A DNA stretch of 33,053 nt from Phocaeicola plebeius (GCF_003437535.1 NZ_QSQT01000036.1:1-33053), one strand, 5' to 3'; positions 16,651-26,085 are shown, counted from the first letter of the stretch. A program made the numbers and translations. Notes: a model not told the origin generated them from the sequence alone.

Positions 16651-16760
16651 GGCATTCAATTCTTAAAAGGTTACATTTTGCAAAGAAAAAATTTTTTGGT
16701 GTGAATGGCAAAGATTTACAAAAAGAATTCCTTTTTACATCGCAATTCGGGAAGTTATGC

Positions 16761-16768
16761 TATATTTG
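16761..16768 (+). promoter_or_regulatory. putative promoter -7 element for the RsiV-like/rsmG/MBL/gcvP group
   Basis: TATATTTG fully matches TAnnTTTG, 39 bases before the ATG at 16808. No TTTG was found at the usual distance upstream. Confidence 0.45.
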
Positions 16769-16807
16769 TAGACAGAGAAATCATTTTTTTGAGAAAAACG
16801 TCTGAAC

Positions 16808-17674
16808 ATGATGAAAAAAATACAAAGAGGCTTATTCCCCTCTGTCGTGTGTGGCTTGTTTTCCACCATGATGCTACCGGGGTGTATCGGAAACGGGACA
16901 GCCGGAGGAAACGAAGTTTCAGTGGATTTCATTCCTATGGATACGACTGTGTATCTGGATGAAGCCAATACGGAATCACCTAAATGCCAGATAAAAATCA
17001 ATTTTAAATATTTAAAGTCGGCCAATAAGAACGATTCGCTGACGCAGGTAATCAATCAGGTGCTGGAGGATGCTTTTTCAAGTGCACATGCCGGAGCAGC
17101 TTCTCCACAGGCCTTTGTCTCGTCTATCAAAGAAAGCCTGGCAGGTGATTACCTGAAGGATGTGCAGGGAAGTTATCAGACCGACTTGAAGAACGGAATG
17201 AAGCCCGATGAAATTCCTAACTGGTATAACTACGAATATGAGATAAATTCGGAACTGCAAGAAGGTAAAGACAGTATATGGAATTATGCCGTCACTACTT
17301 TCCAATATACCGGAGGCGCACATCCCAACACATGGGCACAGTGGGTTAACATTGATGCGGCCAATGGGAAAAAGCTGGACAAGAGCGAAGTGTTTGCCAA
17401 AGGAGCTGAAGAGGATATCTGCCGGCTGATTCTGGACAAGCTACTGGCAGAAGCCAATAAAAAGCTGGAGACAGATACGCTGACCTGTGTAGAGGGACTT
17501 CAGGCGGTAGGTATCTTGTTGGACACGGACTTGTATGTGCCCGACAACTTCCTGCTCGAAAAAGAAGGAGTGACATTCCTTTATAACACCTACGACATTG
17601 CACCTTATTACATGGGACGCTTCCAACTGACGGTTCCCTATGAAGAAATCAATACTTATTTAATCAAGAAATAA
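16808..17674 (+). CDS. RsiV-like DUF3298-domain lipoprotein
   Basis: A 288-residue lipoprotein with lipobox MLPGC (Cys26). An N-terminal DUF4163-like region covers about residues 38-150. The DUF3298 domain follows, with the typical YTGGAHPNT, the NIDAANGKKLDKSEVF segment, and a C-terminal TYDIAPYYMGRFQLTVPYEEI. In Bacillus the RsiV protein with this domain binds lysozyme and releases a sigma factor. Here there is no sigma factor nearby and no anti-sigma helix at the N-terminus, so only the extracytoplasmic domain is shared. Its role in Bacteroidetes is unknown. It precedes rsmG by 6 bases, which suggests co-transcription. Confidence 0.88.
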   Translation: MMKKIQRGLFPSVVCGLFSTMMLPGCIGNGTAGGNEVSVDFIPMDTTVYLDEANTESPKCQIKINFKYLKSANKNDSLTQVINQVLEDAFSSAHAGAASPQAFVSSIKESLAGDYLKDVQGSYQTDLKNGMKPDEIPNWYNYEYEINSELQEGKDSIWNYAVTTFQYTGGAHPNTWAQWVNIDAANGKKLDKSEVFAKGAEEDICRLILDKLLAEANKKLETDTLTCVEGLQAVGILLDTDLYVPDNFLLEKEGVTFLYNTYDIAPYYMGRFQLTVPYEEINTYLIKK

Positions 17675-17680
17675 TCGTAC

Positions 17681-18307
17681 ATGGACATTATCTTAAAATA
17701 TTTCCCGAACCTGAGCGAGGTTCAGCAACAGCAATTTGCAGCTTTGTATGACCTATATACCGACTGGAACAGCAAAATCAACGTGATTTCGCGAAAAGAC
17801 ATTACCAACCTGTATGAGCATCATGTGCTGCATTCACTGGGCATTGCCAAGGTCATGCAGTTCCGTCCGGAAACGACTGTGATGGATTTGGGTACCGGCG
17901 GTGGTTTCCCTGGAATTCCGCTGGCTATTCTCTTTCCGGAAACACATTTCCATCTGGTAGACAGTATCGGCAAGAAAGTGAAGGTGGCTACTGAAATAGC
18001 CAATGCCATCGGCTTGAAGAACGTCACTACCCGTCATTGCCGTGCGGAGGAAGAAAAGCAATTGTTCGACTTCGTGGTAAGCAGGGCCGTCATGCCGCTG
18101 GCTGACTTGCTGAAAATCATCCGCAAGAATATCAAGAAGGAACAGCACAATGCCCTTCCCAACGGACTGATCTGCCTGAAGGGCGGTGAGCTGGAACGGG
18201 AAGTCATGCCTGTAAAGCATCAGACACTTATGTATGATTTGAAGGATTATTTTGAAGAGGAATTTTTTGAGACCAAGAAAGTGGTTTATGTCACAATCAA
18301 CGGATAA
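17681..18307 (+). CDS. rsmG: 16S rRNA (guanine-527-N7)-methyltransferase
   Basis: RsmG methylates N7 of G527 in 16S rRNA using S-adenosylmethionine. The 208-residue product has the normal family length. The N-terminal helical part includes LYDLYTDWNSKINVISRKD and LYEHHVLHSL, both characteristic. The SAM-binding motif is VMDLGTGGGFPGIPLA (67-82), followed by FHLVDSIGKKVKV and the FDFVVSRAV motif. It sits between the RsiV-like lipoprotein gene (6 bases) and a hydrolase gene (5 bases), so all three are probably co-transcribed. Confidence 0.96.
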   Translation: MDIILKYFPNLSEVQQQQFAALYDLYTDWNSKINVISRKDITNLYEHHVLHSLGIAKVMQFRPETTVMDLGTGGGFPGIPLAILFPETHFHLVDSIGKKVKVATEIANAIGLKNVTTRHCRAEEEKQLFDFVVSRAVMPLADLLKIIRKNIKKEQHNALPNGLICLKGGELEREVMPVKHQTLMYDLKDYFEEEFFETKKVVYVTING

Positions 18308-18312
18308 TCGAT

Positions 18313-18954
18313 ATGAAAATAAAGACATTTGAATTCAATATGTTTCCGGTCAACTGCTATGTGGTGTGGGACGAGGAAACGTTGCAGGCAGCTGTAATTG
18401 ATGCCGGATGTTATTATCAGGAAGAGCAGCAGATGCTGAAGAAGTTCATTGCAGAAAACGGACTTACGGTGACACATTTGCTGAATACGCATTTGCATCT
18501 GGACCATATTTTCGGCAATGCGTTTATGCTCAGAGAATTTGGAGTCAGTGCTGAAGCCGGAAAGGAAGATGAATTTCTGTTGCCGAGAACGGCAGAGTAT
18601 TGCCGCATGTTCGGCTTCCCTCTGAACGAGGAACCTCCTGCACTGGGCGGCTACGTGCATGACGGCGATCTGATAAAAATAGGAAATATAGAACTGAAGG
18701 CACTTGCCGTGCCCGGCCATTCTCCCGGAAGCATGGTGTTCTATTGTGAAGCGCAGCACTGCATGTTCAGCGGTGATGTATTGTTCCGGGGCAGCATCGG
18801 GCGTGCAGACCTGGAAGGTGGAAACTTTGACCAGTTGAGGGAAAGTATCGTGGCACGTTTGCTGACACTCCCTGACGAGACAATGGTATATCCGGGTCAT
18901 GGAAACCCCACTACCATCGGCTATGAAAAGATGAACAATCCTTTCTTCCGCTGA
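18313..18954 (+). CDS. Metallo-beta-lactamase-fold hydrolase, glyoxalase II-like
   Basis: A 213-residue cytoplasmic hydrolase. Metal ligands are clear: THLHLDH (His60, His62, Asp64, His65), a PGHSPGS histidine, the FSGDVLFRGSIGR aspartate and the final YPGHGNPT histidine. This is the pattern of the glyoxalase II-like YcbL family, which hydrolyses thioesters such as S-lactoylglutathione in some members. Bacteroidales generally lack glutathione, so the true substrate is uncertain. It lies 5 bases after rsmG and 46 bases before gcvP. Confidence 0.92.
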   Translation: MKIKTFEFNMFPVNCYVVWDEETLQAAVIDAGCYYQEEQQMLKKFIAENGLTVTHLLNTHLHLDHIFGNAFMLREFGVSAEAGKEDEFLLPRTAEYCRMFGFPLNEEPPALGGYVHDGDLIKIGNIELKALAVPGHSPGSMVFYCEAQHCMFSGDVLFRGSIGRADLEGGNFDQLRESIVARLLTLPDETMVYPGHGNPTTIGYEKMNNPFFR

Positions 18955-19000
18955 TGCGTTATTCTTTTGCTTGAAAACCATAAATCTTACCTTAATAATC

Positions 19001-21850
19001 ATGAAAACAACGACATTCGCAAACAGACACATCGGCATCGGGGAAGAGGAACTTCCGCTGATGCTGAAAAAAATTGGAGTAAGCAGTCTGGATGAACTGA
19101 TAGAGAAAACCATTCCTGCCAATATCCTGTTAAAAGAACCTTTGAAACTGGGAGCTGCCATGACAGAACGTGAATTTGCCGAGCACATCGGCGAACTGGC
19201 AGCCCAGAACAAGCTATATAAGACGTATATCGGATGTGGGTGGTATGACACGGTGACTCCGGCAGTTGTTCAGCGTAACGTGTTTGAAAATCCGGTTTGG
19301 TACACTTCCTATACGCCCTATCAGGCTGAAATTTCCCAGGGACGACTGGAAGCGTTGCTGAACTTTCAGACGGTAATCAGCGATCTGACTGCCCTTCCGC
19401 TGGCCAACTGTTCTCTGCTGGATGAAGCGACGGCTGCGGCGGAAGCAGCTACGATGATGTACGGGCTGAGAAGCCGTGCACAACAGAAAGCGCAGGCCAA
19501 CGTGCTGTTTGTAGATGAAGAAATATTCCCTCAGACGCTGGCAGTTATTCGTACCCGGGCCATTCCGCAGGGAATGGTAGTAAAGGTAGGCAGTTACAAG
19601 GACCTGACTTTTACGCTGGATATTTTCGGTTGCATCGTGCAGTATCCGAATAACAGCGGAAGCATAGAAGATTATCGGGAATTTACCGAGCAGGCACATG
19701 CCGTAGGATGCAAGGTGGCCGTAGCAGCCGATATCCTGTCGCTTGCCCTGCTGGTTCCTCCTGGTGAATGGGGAGCTGACATTGCTTTCGGTAGCTCACA
19801 GCGTCTGGGCACACCGATGTTCTATGGAGGACCTTCTGCTGCTTATTTCGCTACACGTGATGAATACAAACGAAATATGCCGGGACGTATAATTGGTCTG
19901 TCAAAAGACAAATACGGTCATCTGTGTTACCGCATGGCCTTGCAGACTCGCGAGCAGCATATCAAGCGTGAAAAGGCGACTTCCAATATCTGTACGGCAC
20001 AAGCACTGCTGGCTACCATGGCCGGATTCTATGCCGTATATCACGGACCTGACGGCATAAAGGAAATAGCCAATCATGTGCATGCCGTGGCTTTCTGGCT
20101 GGCAGAACAGCTCACGAAACTGGGATATAAATTGCAGAACGAAAATTTCTTTGATACACTGAGAATACAGTTACCGAACAACGTGACCATTCAGGAAGTG
20201 CGCACCATTGCCTTGAGCAAGGAAATCAACCTGCGCTATTTTGATAATGGTGATGTGGGTATCAGTGTCGATGAAACTACTACGCAGGCAGATGCTACGC
20301 TGATTCTGAATCTGTTTGCCGTAGCGGCAGAAGAACCGATGCATGATGTCTGTGCTATACCGGGAAAAGCTCCTGTTGCCGCACAGTTCCAGCGTCTGAG
20401 CACATACCTCACTCACGAAGTCTTCCAGAAGTATCACACCGAAACGGAAATGATGCGTTACATCAAACGTCTGGAACGGAAGGATATCTCGTTGGCTCAT
20501 TCCATGATTTCTTTGGGTTCTTGTACCATGAAATTGAATGCGGCATCCGAAATGCTGCCTCTTAGCAATGCGGCCTGGATGAACCTTCACCCGTTGGTTC
20601 CGGAAGACCAAGCCGCGGGATACCAGACTTTGATTCACAATCTGTCGGAACAGCTGAAGACGATTACAGGCTTTGCAGGCGTATCTCTCCAGCCGAATTC
20701 CGGTGCAGCAGGTGAATATACGGGCTTGCGCGTGATTAGAAGTTACCAGGAAAGCATCGGACAGGGTAACCGCCGATTGGTATTGATTCCGGCTTCGGCA
20801 CATGGCACCAATCCGGCTTCGGCTGTACAGGCGGGTTACGAACCGCTGACGTGTGCTTGCGATGAGAATGGAAATGTGGATTTGGAAGATTTGCGTGCGA
20901 AGGCTGAAGCACATAAGGATGAACTGGCAGCTTTGATGATTACTTATCCGTCTACTCACGGTATCTTTGAAGAGGAAATCAAGGAGATATGTGAGATTAT
21001 CCATGCGTGCGGTGCACAGGTTTATATGGACGGAGCCAACATGAATGGACAGGTGGGACTGACCAATCCGGGTACTATCGGAGCAGACGTGTGTCACCTG
21101 AACCTGCATAAGACATTCGCGAGCCCTCACGGTGGTGGCGGTCCGGGTGTAGGTCCGATTTGTGTGGCCGAGCATCTGGTTCCTTTCCTTCCGGGCCATG
21201 TCAGCACGGGCAATCCGCAGAATGAAGTATCTGCTGCTCCTTACGGAAGTGCCGGTATCCTGCCGATTACTTACGGATACATTTGCATGATGGGAGCAGA
21301 AGGCTTGAGGAGAGCGACTCAAACAGCTATCCTGAATGCCAACTACCTGGCTGCTTGCTTGAAAGATGCGTATGGAGTGGTATACCGCGGAAAGAATGGT
21401 TTCGTAGGTCATGAAATGATTTTGGAATGCCGGAAGATACACGAAGAAAGCGGAATCTCGGAAAATGATATTTCCAAGCGTCTGATGGACTACGGTTACC
21501 ATGCACCTACCCTCTCTTTCCCTGTACACGGTACGCTGATGATTGAACCGACGGAAAGTGAAAGTCTGGCAGAATTGGACAACTTTGTGGATGTCATGGT
21601 ACATATCCGTGAAGAAATTGCAGAGATTGAGACTGGAAAGGTCGACAAAGAAGACAACGTATTGGTGAATGCTCCTCATCCGGAATACGAGATTGTGGGA
21701 GATGCTTGGACTCATCCTTATGGACGTGCCAAGGCGGCTTATCCGATTCAGAGTGTAAGAGACAACAAATTCTGGATTAACGTAGCACGTATTGATAATA
21801 CATTGGGCGACCGTAAGTTGCTGCCTACACGTTACGGGAGCTTTGAATAA
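19001..21850 (+). CDS. gcvP: Glycine dehydrogenase (aminomethyl-transferring), P protein
   Basis: GcvP decarboxylates glycine with PLP and passes the aminomethyl group to the lipoylated H protein. The product is the single-chain form of 949 residues, close to the E. coli length. The ATG at 19001 was chosen since the upstream in-frame start is TTG and the family begins FANRHIG. The N-terminal half contains YTPYQAEISQGRLEALLNFQ. The C-terminal half holds the PLP lysine in NLHKTFASPHGGGGPG (Lys704). No gcvT or gcvH is adjacent and no glycine riboswitch was seen in the 46-base gap upstream. lipB, needed to lipoylate the H protein, is 2.4 kb away on the other strand, which may be coincidence. Confidence 0.97.
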   Translation: MKTTTFANRHIGIGEEELPLMLKKIGVSSLDELIEKTIPANILLKEPLKLGAAMTEREFAEHIGELAAQNKLYKTYIGCGWYDTVTPAVVQRNVFENPVWYTSYTPYQAEISQGRLEALLNFQTVISDLTALPLANCSLLDEATAAAEAATMMYGLRSRAQQKAQANVLFVDEEIFPQTLAVIRTRAIPQGMVVKVGSYKDLTFTLDIFGCIVQYPNNSGSIEDYREFTEQAHAVGCKVAVAADILSLALLVPPGEWGADIAFGSSQRLGTPMFYGGPSAAYFATRDEYKRNMPGRIIGLSKDKYGHLCYRMALQTREQHIKREKATSNICTAQALLATMAGFYAVYHGPDGIKEIANHVHAVAFWLAEQLTKLGYKLQNENFFDTLRIQLPNNVTIQEVRTIALSKEINLRYFDNGDVGISVDETTTQADATLILNLFAVAAEEPMHDVCAIPGKAPVAAQFQRLSTYLTHEVFQKYHTETEMMRYIKRLERKDISLAHSMISLGSCTMKLNAASEMLPLSNAAWMNLHPLVPEDQAAGYQTLIHNLSEQLKTITGFAGVSLQPNSGAAGEYTGLRVIRSYQESIGQGNRRLVLIPASAHGTNPASAVQAGYEPLTCACDENGNVDLEDLRAKAEAHKDELAALMITYPSTHGIFEEEIKEICEIIHACGAQVYMDGANMNGQVGLTNPGTIGADVCHLNLHKTFASPHGGGGPGVGPICVAEHLVPFLPGHVSTGNPQNEVSAAPYGSAGILPITYGYICMMGAEGLRRATQTAILNANYLAACLKDAYGVVYRGKNGFVGHEMILECRKIHEESGISENDISKRLMDYGYHAPTLSFPVHGTLMIEPTESESLAELDNFVDVMVHIREEIAEIETGKVDKEDNVLVNAPHPEYEIVGDAWTHPYGRAKAAYPIQSVRDNKFWINVARIDNTLGDRKLLPTRYGSFE

Positions 21851-21888
21851 GGCCTTTAAAGTCACGTTGGCTTGACATAGAAAATAAG

Positions 21889-21938
21889 AAGAGCCACTGC
21901 ATTTCTTCGTAAAAGAGGGATTTGCAGTGGCTCTTTTC
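21889..21938 (+). terminator. strong hairpin terminator after gcvP
   Basis: AAGAGCCACTGCA (21889-21901) and TGCAGTGGCTCTT (21923-21935) form a perfect 13-bp stem, followed by TTC on the plus strand and preceded by an A-rich run. It is 38 bases past the gcvP stop. Confidence 0.88.
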
Positions 21939-22056
21939 ATATAGGACAGGAAATGGCATTCCCTGTTTTTCCGCTTAGGGAGGATACATATACAGTAACT
22001 ATCCTGACAAATTTTGAATCATTTGAACAGTATTAAAAGAAAAATGAAAGTTTTTA

Positions 22057-22086
22057 TTTGGTTTTAGTTTATTATTTCTATATTTG
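22057..22086 (+). promoter_or_regulatory. Bacteroidetes-type promoter of the aryl-CoA ligase operon
   Basis: TTTG at 22057-22060 and TATATTTG at 22079-22086 are both full matches, 18 bases apart, the best-formed promoter in the window. It overlaps a possible GTG start at 22086 and so supports the ATG at 22110 as the true start. Confidence 0.75.
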
Positions 22087-22109
22087 TGCATCAAACAACG
22101 AAAAATAAT

Positions 22110-23423
22110 ATGAAAAACGACCAAATGTACTTGCATCCTGAAGTGGAAACCTTGTCGAGACCGGACATTGAGAAACTTCAGTTGAAACGGTTGAAAGCAA
22201 CCATCGACCGTTGTATGCATTCTCCGTTCTACAAGGAACGCTTTCAGCAATGCGGCATCAAACCGGAAGATATACAGTCACTGGAGGATTTACAGAAAAT
22301 CCCTTTCACTACCAAACAGGATTTGCGCGACCATTATCCGTTCGGGCTTTCTGCCGTGCCTTTGGAAGAGGTAGTCCGTCTCCATTCTTCCAGTGGTACC
22401 ACAGGAACTCCTACCGTGATTTTGCATACACAGCACGATTTGGAAGAATGGGCCAATGCCGTAGCACGCTGTCTGTATATGGTGGGACTGCGTAAAGGAG
22501 ATATCTTCCAAAACTCTTCTGGCTACGGTATGTTTACCGGTGGCTTGGGTTTCCAGTATGGTGCCGAACGTCTGGGTATGCTGACTGTCCCAGCTGCTGC
22601 TGGCAATACCAAGCGGCAGATTAAGTTTATCACTGACTTTGGTACTACTGCTCTTCATGCCATCCCGAGTTATGCCGGCCGTTTGTATGAAGTGATGGAA
22701 GAGATGCACATTGACCCGCGCCGCGATACCCATCTGAAGACTTTGATTATCGGAGCTGAACCGCATTCTGACGAACAGCGTCGCCGTATTGAACAGATGC
22801 TGGGCGTAAAAGCCTATAACTCTTTCGGTATGTCGGAAATGTGTGGCCCGGGGGTAGCTTTTGAATGCATGGAACAGAACGGACTCCACATTTGGGAGGA
22901 TTATTATATCGTAGAAATTGTGGACCCTGTCACACTGGAACCGGTACCCGAAGGCGAAGTGGGCGAACTGGTGCTGACCACCATTAACCGTGAAGCAATG
23001 CCGTTGCTGCGTTACCGTACGCGTGACCTGACCCGTATACTTCCGGGCGATTGTCCTTGCGGACGTCATCACAAGCGTCTTGACCGAATGAAAGGCCGCA
23101 GTGACGACATGATGATTCTCAAGGGTGTCAATATCTTCCCGATTCAGATTGAGAACATCTTGTTGCAGTTCAAGGAACTGGGTAATGAGTACCTCATTAC
23201 GCTGACCAACCTTGATGCGAACGATGAGATGACGGTGGAGGTAGAATTGAATGACTTTACCGATGACTACGGATTCCTTCAGAACCTGACCAAGGAAATT
23301 ACCCGCCAGTTGAAAGATGAAATTCTGATTACCCCACGCGTGAAACTGGTACCTAAAGGAAGCCTGCCCGTACAGGAAGGAAAAGCCGTGCGCGTGAAAG
23401 ATTTACGAAAAACATTGATTTAA
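22110..23423 (+). CDS. paaK: Phenylacetate-CoA ligase family (aryl-CoA ligase)
   Basis: A 437-residue ATP-dependent ligase that activates an arylacetate, such as phenylacetate or indoleacetate, to its CoA thioester through an adenylate. Motifs are the P-loop-like LHSSSGTTGTPTVI (about 92-105), the adenylate-binding YNSFGMSEMCGPGV, then YRTRDLT and the C-terminal GRSDDMMILKGVNIFPIQIE that carries the hinge. The ATG at 22110 fits the promoter position. An ACT-domain gene follows after 12 bases, a frequent partner of such ligases in anaerobes. No indolepyruvate oxidoreductase genes are adjacent here. The exact aryl acid is uncertain. Confidence 0.92.
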   Translation: MKNDQMYLHPEVETLSRPDIEKLQLKRLKATIDRCMHSPFYKERFQQCGIKPEDIQSLEDLQKIPFTTKQDLRDHYPFGLSAVPLEEVVRLHSSSGTTGTPTVILHTQHDLEEWANAVARCLYMVGLRKGDIFQNSSGYGMFTGGLGFQYGAERLGMLTVPAAAGNTKRQIKFITDFGTTALHAIPSYAGRLYEVMEEMHIDPRRDTHLKTLIIGAEPHSDEQRRRIEQMLGVKAYNSFGMSEMCGPGVAFECMEQNGLHIWEDYYIVEIVDPVTLEPVPEGEVGELVLTTINREAMPLLRYRTRDLTRILPGDCPCGRHHKRLDRMKGRSDDMMILKGVNIFPIQIENILLQFKELGNEYLITLTNLDANDEMTVEVELNDFTDDYGFLQNLTKEITRQLKDEILITPRVKLVPKGSLPVQEGKAVRVKDLRKTLI

Positions 23424-23435
23424 AAATAAAAGAGT

Positions 23436-23864
23436 ATGACCATACATCAACTATCTGTTTTTGTAGAAAATAAGTCGGGCACACTGCTTCAGGTGCTTGA
23501 ACTACTGAAAGAAGCGCATATCCAGTTGATTGCTTCTACTATATCTGATACTGTAGAGTACGGCATCTACCGTATTATCTGTTCCGAGCCGTTGCGTGCC
23601 TATGAAGTATTGAAGGATGCGGGTATCTCAGCCAATGTATCCGATGTGTTTGCCATCAGTTTGGACAATGAACCGGGACGGGCTGCCGATGCCATCCGCA
23701 GCTTCAGCGAAACAGGCATAGGTATTTCCTATCTCTATTCCTTCTTGCTGGGAGGAAAAGGTATACTGGTGTTCCGTACCGACAATACGGAGAAAACGCG
23801 TGAAGTGATACTGGAAAAGAAACTTCAGTATATTGAAGAAGAAAATCTGATGAAAATGGCCTAA
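23436..23864 (+). CDS. Tandem ACT-domain protein
   Basis: The 142-residue protein consists of two ACT domains and nothing else. The first is at about 1-67 (HQLSVFVENKSGTLLQVLELLKEAHIQLI). The second is at about 70-140 (VFAISLDNEPGRAADAIRSFSETGIGISYLYSF). ACT domains bind amino acids or related small molecules. The coupling to the ligase gene 12 bases upstream suggests allosteric control of aryl-acid activation or sensing of an aromatic amino acid. The stop codon interlocks with that of the convergent GtrA gene. Confidence 0.9.
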   Translation: MTIHQLSVFVENKSGTLLQVLELLKEAHIQLIASTISDTVEYGIYRIICSEPLRAYEVLKDAGISANVSDVFAISLDNEPGRAADAIRSFSETGIGISYLYSFLLGGKGILVFRTDNTEKTREVILEKKLQYIEEENLMKMA

Positions 23865-24250
23865 CGGAAAGTCAGGCGGCGATTGCAAATGAAGTTGACG
23901 GCACCGTAGATAAAGAGTCCGAGGAATTGTGCCAGGTATTCATTGCAGTGAAGAAGCTCTACGAGCATAAGAAGAAAAAGGAACTGCGCACTATAAGCCA
24001 GTGCGAAAGCACCAATAAAAAATAGCATCTGATGCCAGATGCTATTTTTTTTGTCATCTGTTTCAAGCGGAAAAATCCAGTATTTGCACCAGATAAAGTT
24101 ATGTATCTGTGCCACAATATATGCGCATATATTAGCTATAATATAACTCTCGCCCTCGATGTGCATCAACAGCCATACTACGAAAGCTGCAATCAGAGCA
24201 TTGAGCGTTCCTATTATTGCAAAGCGTATAATCCGTACCGATTCCTTCAT
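23861..24250 (-). CDS. GtrA-family membrane protein
   Basis: A 129-residue protein with four hydrophobic helices and the GtrA marks RFAIIGTLNALIAAFVVWLL, HNFIWCKYWIF and a C-terminal FICNRRLTFR. GtrA proteins are thought to help move lipid-linked sugars (polyprenyl-phosphate glucose) across the membrane for surface polysaccharide modification. No glycosyltransferase is nearby. It lies 35 bases downstream of aspS on the same strand and may be read through from it. Its stop (TAG, 23863-23861) overlaps the ACT gene's stop (TAA, 23862-23864), and no terminator separates the convergent genes. Confidence 0.88.
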   Translation of the reverse strand: MKESVRIIRFAIIGTLNALIAAFVVWLLMHIEGESYIIANICAYIVAQIHNFIWCKYWIFPLETDDKKNSIWHQMLFFIGAFALAYSAQFLFLLMLVELLHCNEYLAQFLGLFIYGAVNFICNRRLTFR

Positions 24251-24285
24251 CCGGTTACTTTCTTGTCTTTTTCCTTGAAACGTTA

Positions 24286-26049
24286 TTAATTATTTTCCTT
24301 GATGTCAATTTTCAGATTCAGTTCATCCAACTGTTTTTGGTCGAGGAAGCCAGGAGCATCCAGCATCACGTCACGTCCAGAGTTGTTCTTCGGGAAGGCG
24401 ATGCAGTCGCGGATAGAATCCAGACCGGCAAACAGAGATACCCAACGGTCAAGTCCGTATGCCAGACCACCGTGAGGAGGTGCACCAAACTTGAAGGCAT
24501 TCATCAGGAAGCCGAACTGTTCCTGTGCTTTCTCTGGAGTGAATCCAAGAATTTCGAACATCTTAGCCTGCAATGCTGAATCGTGGATACGGATAGAACC
24601 ACCACCTACTTCCACACCGTTGATAACCATATCGTATGCATCGGCACGAACGGCAGCCGGATCGGTATCCAGCAAAGGAATATCCTCGTCTTTCGGGTGA
24701 GTGAACGGATGGTGCATAGCCATCAAGCGGCCTTCTTCTTCGCTCCATTCGAACATCGGGAAGTCTACTACCCACAGGCAAGCAAACTTGTTCTTATCGC
24801 GCAAGCCCAGCTGGTTACCCATTTCCAGACGCAATTCGCAAAGTTGCTTACGAGTCTTCATGGCATCGTCACCACTCAGAATCAGAATCAAGTCACCCGG
24901 TTTAGCACCGAATGCTTCTTTCATCTTCTGCAGCACTTCCTGGCTGTAGAACTTGTCTACGCTTGACTTCACGGTGCCGTCTGCTTCAATACGTGCATAT
25001 ACCATACCTTTAGCACCAATCTGCGGACGTTTTACGAACTCTGTCAACTGATCCAGCTGCTTGCGAGTGTAGTGAGCTGCACCTTCTGCACAGATACCAC
25101 CGATATAAGCTGCATTGTCGAAAACAGAGAAACCGTAGCCTTTCAGCACGTCCATCAGTTCGACGAACTTCATGCCGAAACGCAAATCCGGTTTGTCACT
25201 TCCGTAATACTTCATGGCATCTGCCCACGGCATACGTAAGAACGGTTCTGTAAGTTCCACTCCGCGAAGTTCCTTGAACAAATGCTTGGCCATACCTTCA
25301 AAAGTATTGATGATGTCTTCCTGTTCTACGAAGCTCATCTCGCAGTCAATCTGTGTAAACTCAGGCTGACGGTCTGCACGAAGGTCTTCATCGCGGAAAC
25401 ATTTTACAATCTGGAAGTAACGGTCGAAGCCGGAAACCATCAGCAACTGCTTTAAAGTCTGCGGAGACTGAGGCAATGCGTAGAACTGTCCCGGATTCAT
25501 ACGTGAAGGAACCACGAAGTCGCGTGCACCTTCCGGAGTAGAACCAATCAGCATCGGAGTTTCCACTTCCAGGAAGCCCTTGCTATCCAAATAACGGCGT
25601 ACTTCCATCGTCATGCGGTGGCGGAGTTCTAGGTTCTTGCGTACAGCGCTACGGCGCAAGTCCAGATAACGGTATTTCATACGAAGGTCATCTCCCCCGT
25701 CCGTATTATCTTCAATAGTGAAAGGCGGTGTCTGGGCTGAATTCAGAATATTCAGTTCCGATACGATGATTTCAATTTCTCCTGTCGGGATATTGGCATT
25801 TTTGCTGGAACGTTCGCTTACCGTTCCTTTCACCTGAATCACGAATTCACGTCCCAGGTGGTTGGCACGCTCACAAAGTTCGGCGTTCACTTCCGTGTTG
25901 AACACCAACTGCGTAATACCGTAGCGGTCGCGGAGGTCCACAAATGTCATTCCTCCCATCTTACGTGCACGCTGCACCCATCCGGCCAGTGTCACGTTCT
26001 TGCCTGCATCGGCGAGTCGTAACTCACCGCAAGTATGACTTCTAAACAT
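24286..26049 (-). CDS. aspS: Aspartyl-tRNA synthetase
   Basis: A 587-residue class IIb synthetase, the usual bacterial length. The N-terminal OB-fold anticodon-binding domain includes [22 protein letters not shown]. The catalytic core contains [45 protein letters not shown] motif 2 sequence. The bacterial GAD insertion follows, and motif 3 is seen in [16 protein letters not shown] near the C-terminus. It charges tRNA-Asp in the cytoplasm. I cannot tell from sequence alone whether it is discriminating or also charges tRNA-Asn. A -7 type element lies 37 bases upstream. Confidence 0.97.
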   Translation of the reverse strand: MFRSHTCGELRLADAGKNVTLAGWVQRARKMGGMTFVDLRDRYGITQLVFNTEVNAELCERANHLGREFVIQVKGTVSERSSKNANIPTGEIEIIVSELNILNSAQTPPFTIEDNTDGGDDLRMKYRYLDLRRSAVRKNLELRHRMTMEVRRYLDSKGFLEVETPMLIGSTPEGARDFVVPSRMNPGQFYALPQSPQTLKQLLMVSGFDRYFQIVKCFRDEDLRADRQPEFTQIDCEMSFVEQEDIINTFEGMAKHLFKELRGVELTEPFLRMPWADAMKYYGSDKPDLRFGMKFVELMDVLKGYGFSVFDNAAYIGGICAEGAAHYTRKQLDQLTEFVKRPQIGAKGMVYARIEADGTVKSSVDKFYSQEVLQKMKEAFGAKPGDLILILSGDDAMKTRKQLCELRLEMGNQLGLRDKNKFACLWVVDFPMFEWSEEEGRLMAMHHPFTHPKDEDIPLLDTDPAAVRADAYDMVINGVEVGGGSIRIHDSALQAKMFEILGFTPEKAQEQFGFLMNAFKFGAPPHGGLAYGLDRWVSLFAGLDSIRDCIAFPKNNSGRDVMLDAPGFLDQKQLDELNLKIDIKENN

Positions 26050-26085
26050 ATCTTTATTAAATGTTAGTTTTATCTAATTGACGGG

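Noticed and set aside
18955..19000. Glycine riboswitch upstream of gcvP
   Set aside because: The gap is only 46 bases, too short for the aptamer, and the upstream gene is close and co-directional.
18286..19251. A 321-codon open frame on the minus strand across the hydrolase gene and the gcvP start
   Set aside because: It is antisense to two well-supported genes, with low-complexity Phe/Ser-rich translation and no start context.
20171..21940. A 589-codon open frame on the minus strand opposite gcvP
   Set aside because: It lies almost entirely opposite gcvP, its translation is rich in Cys, His, Arg and Ser with no recognisable domain, and gcvP motifs are intact. It is a codon-bias shadow.
22086..22109. 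GTG start at 22086 for the aryl-CoA ligase
   Set aside because: This codon overlaps the -7 promoter element, so it would not be in the transcript.
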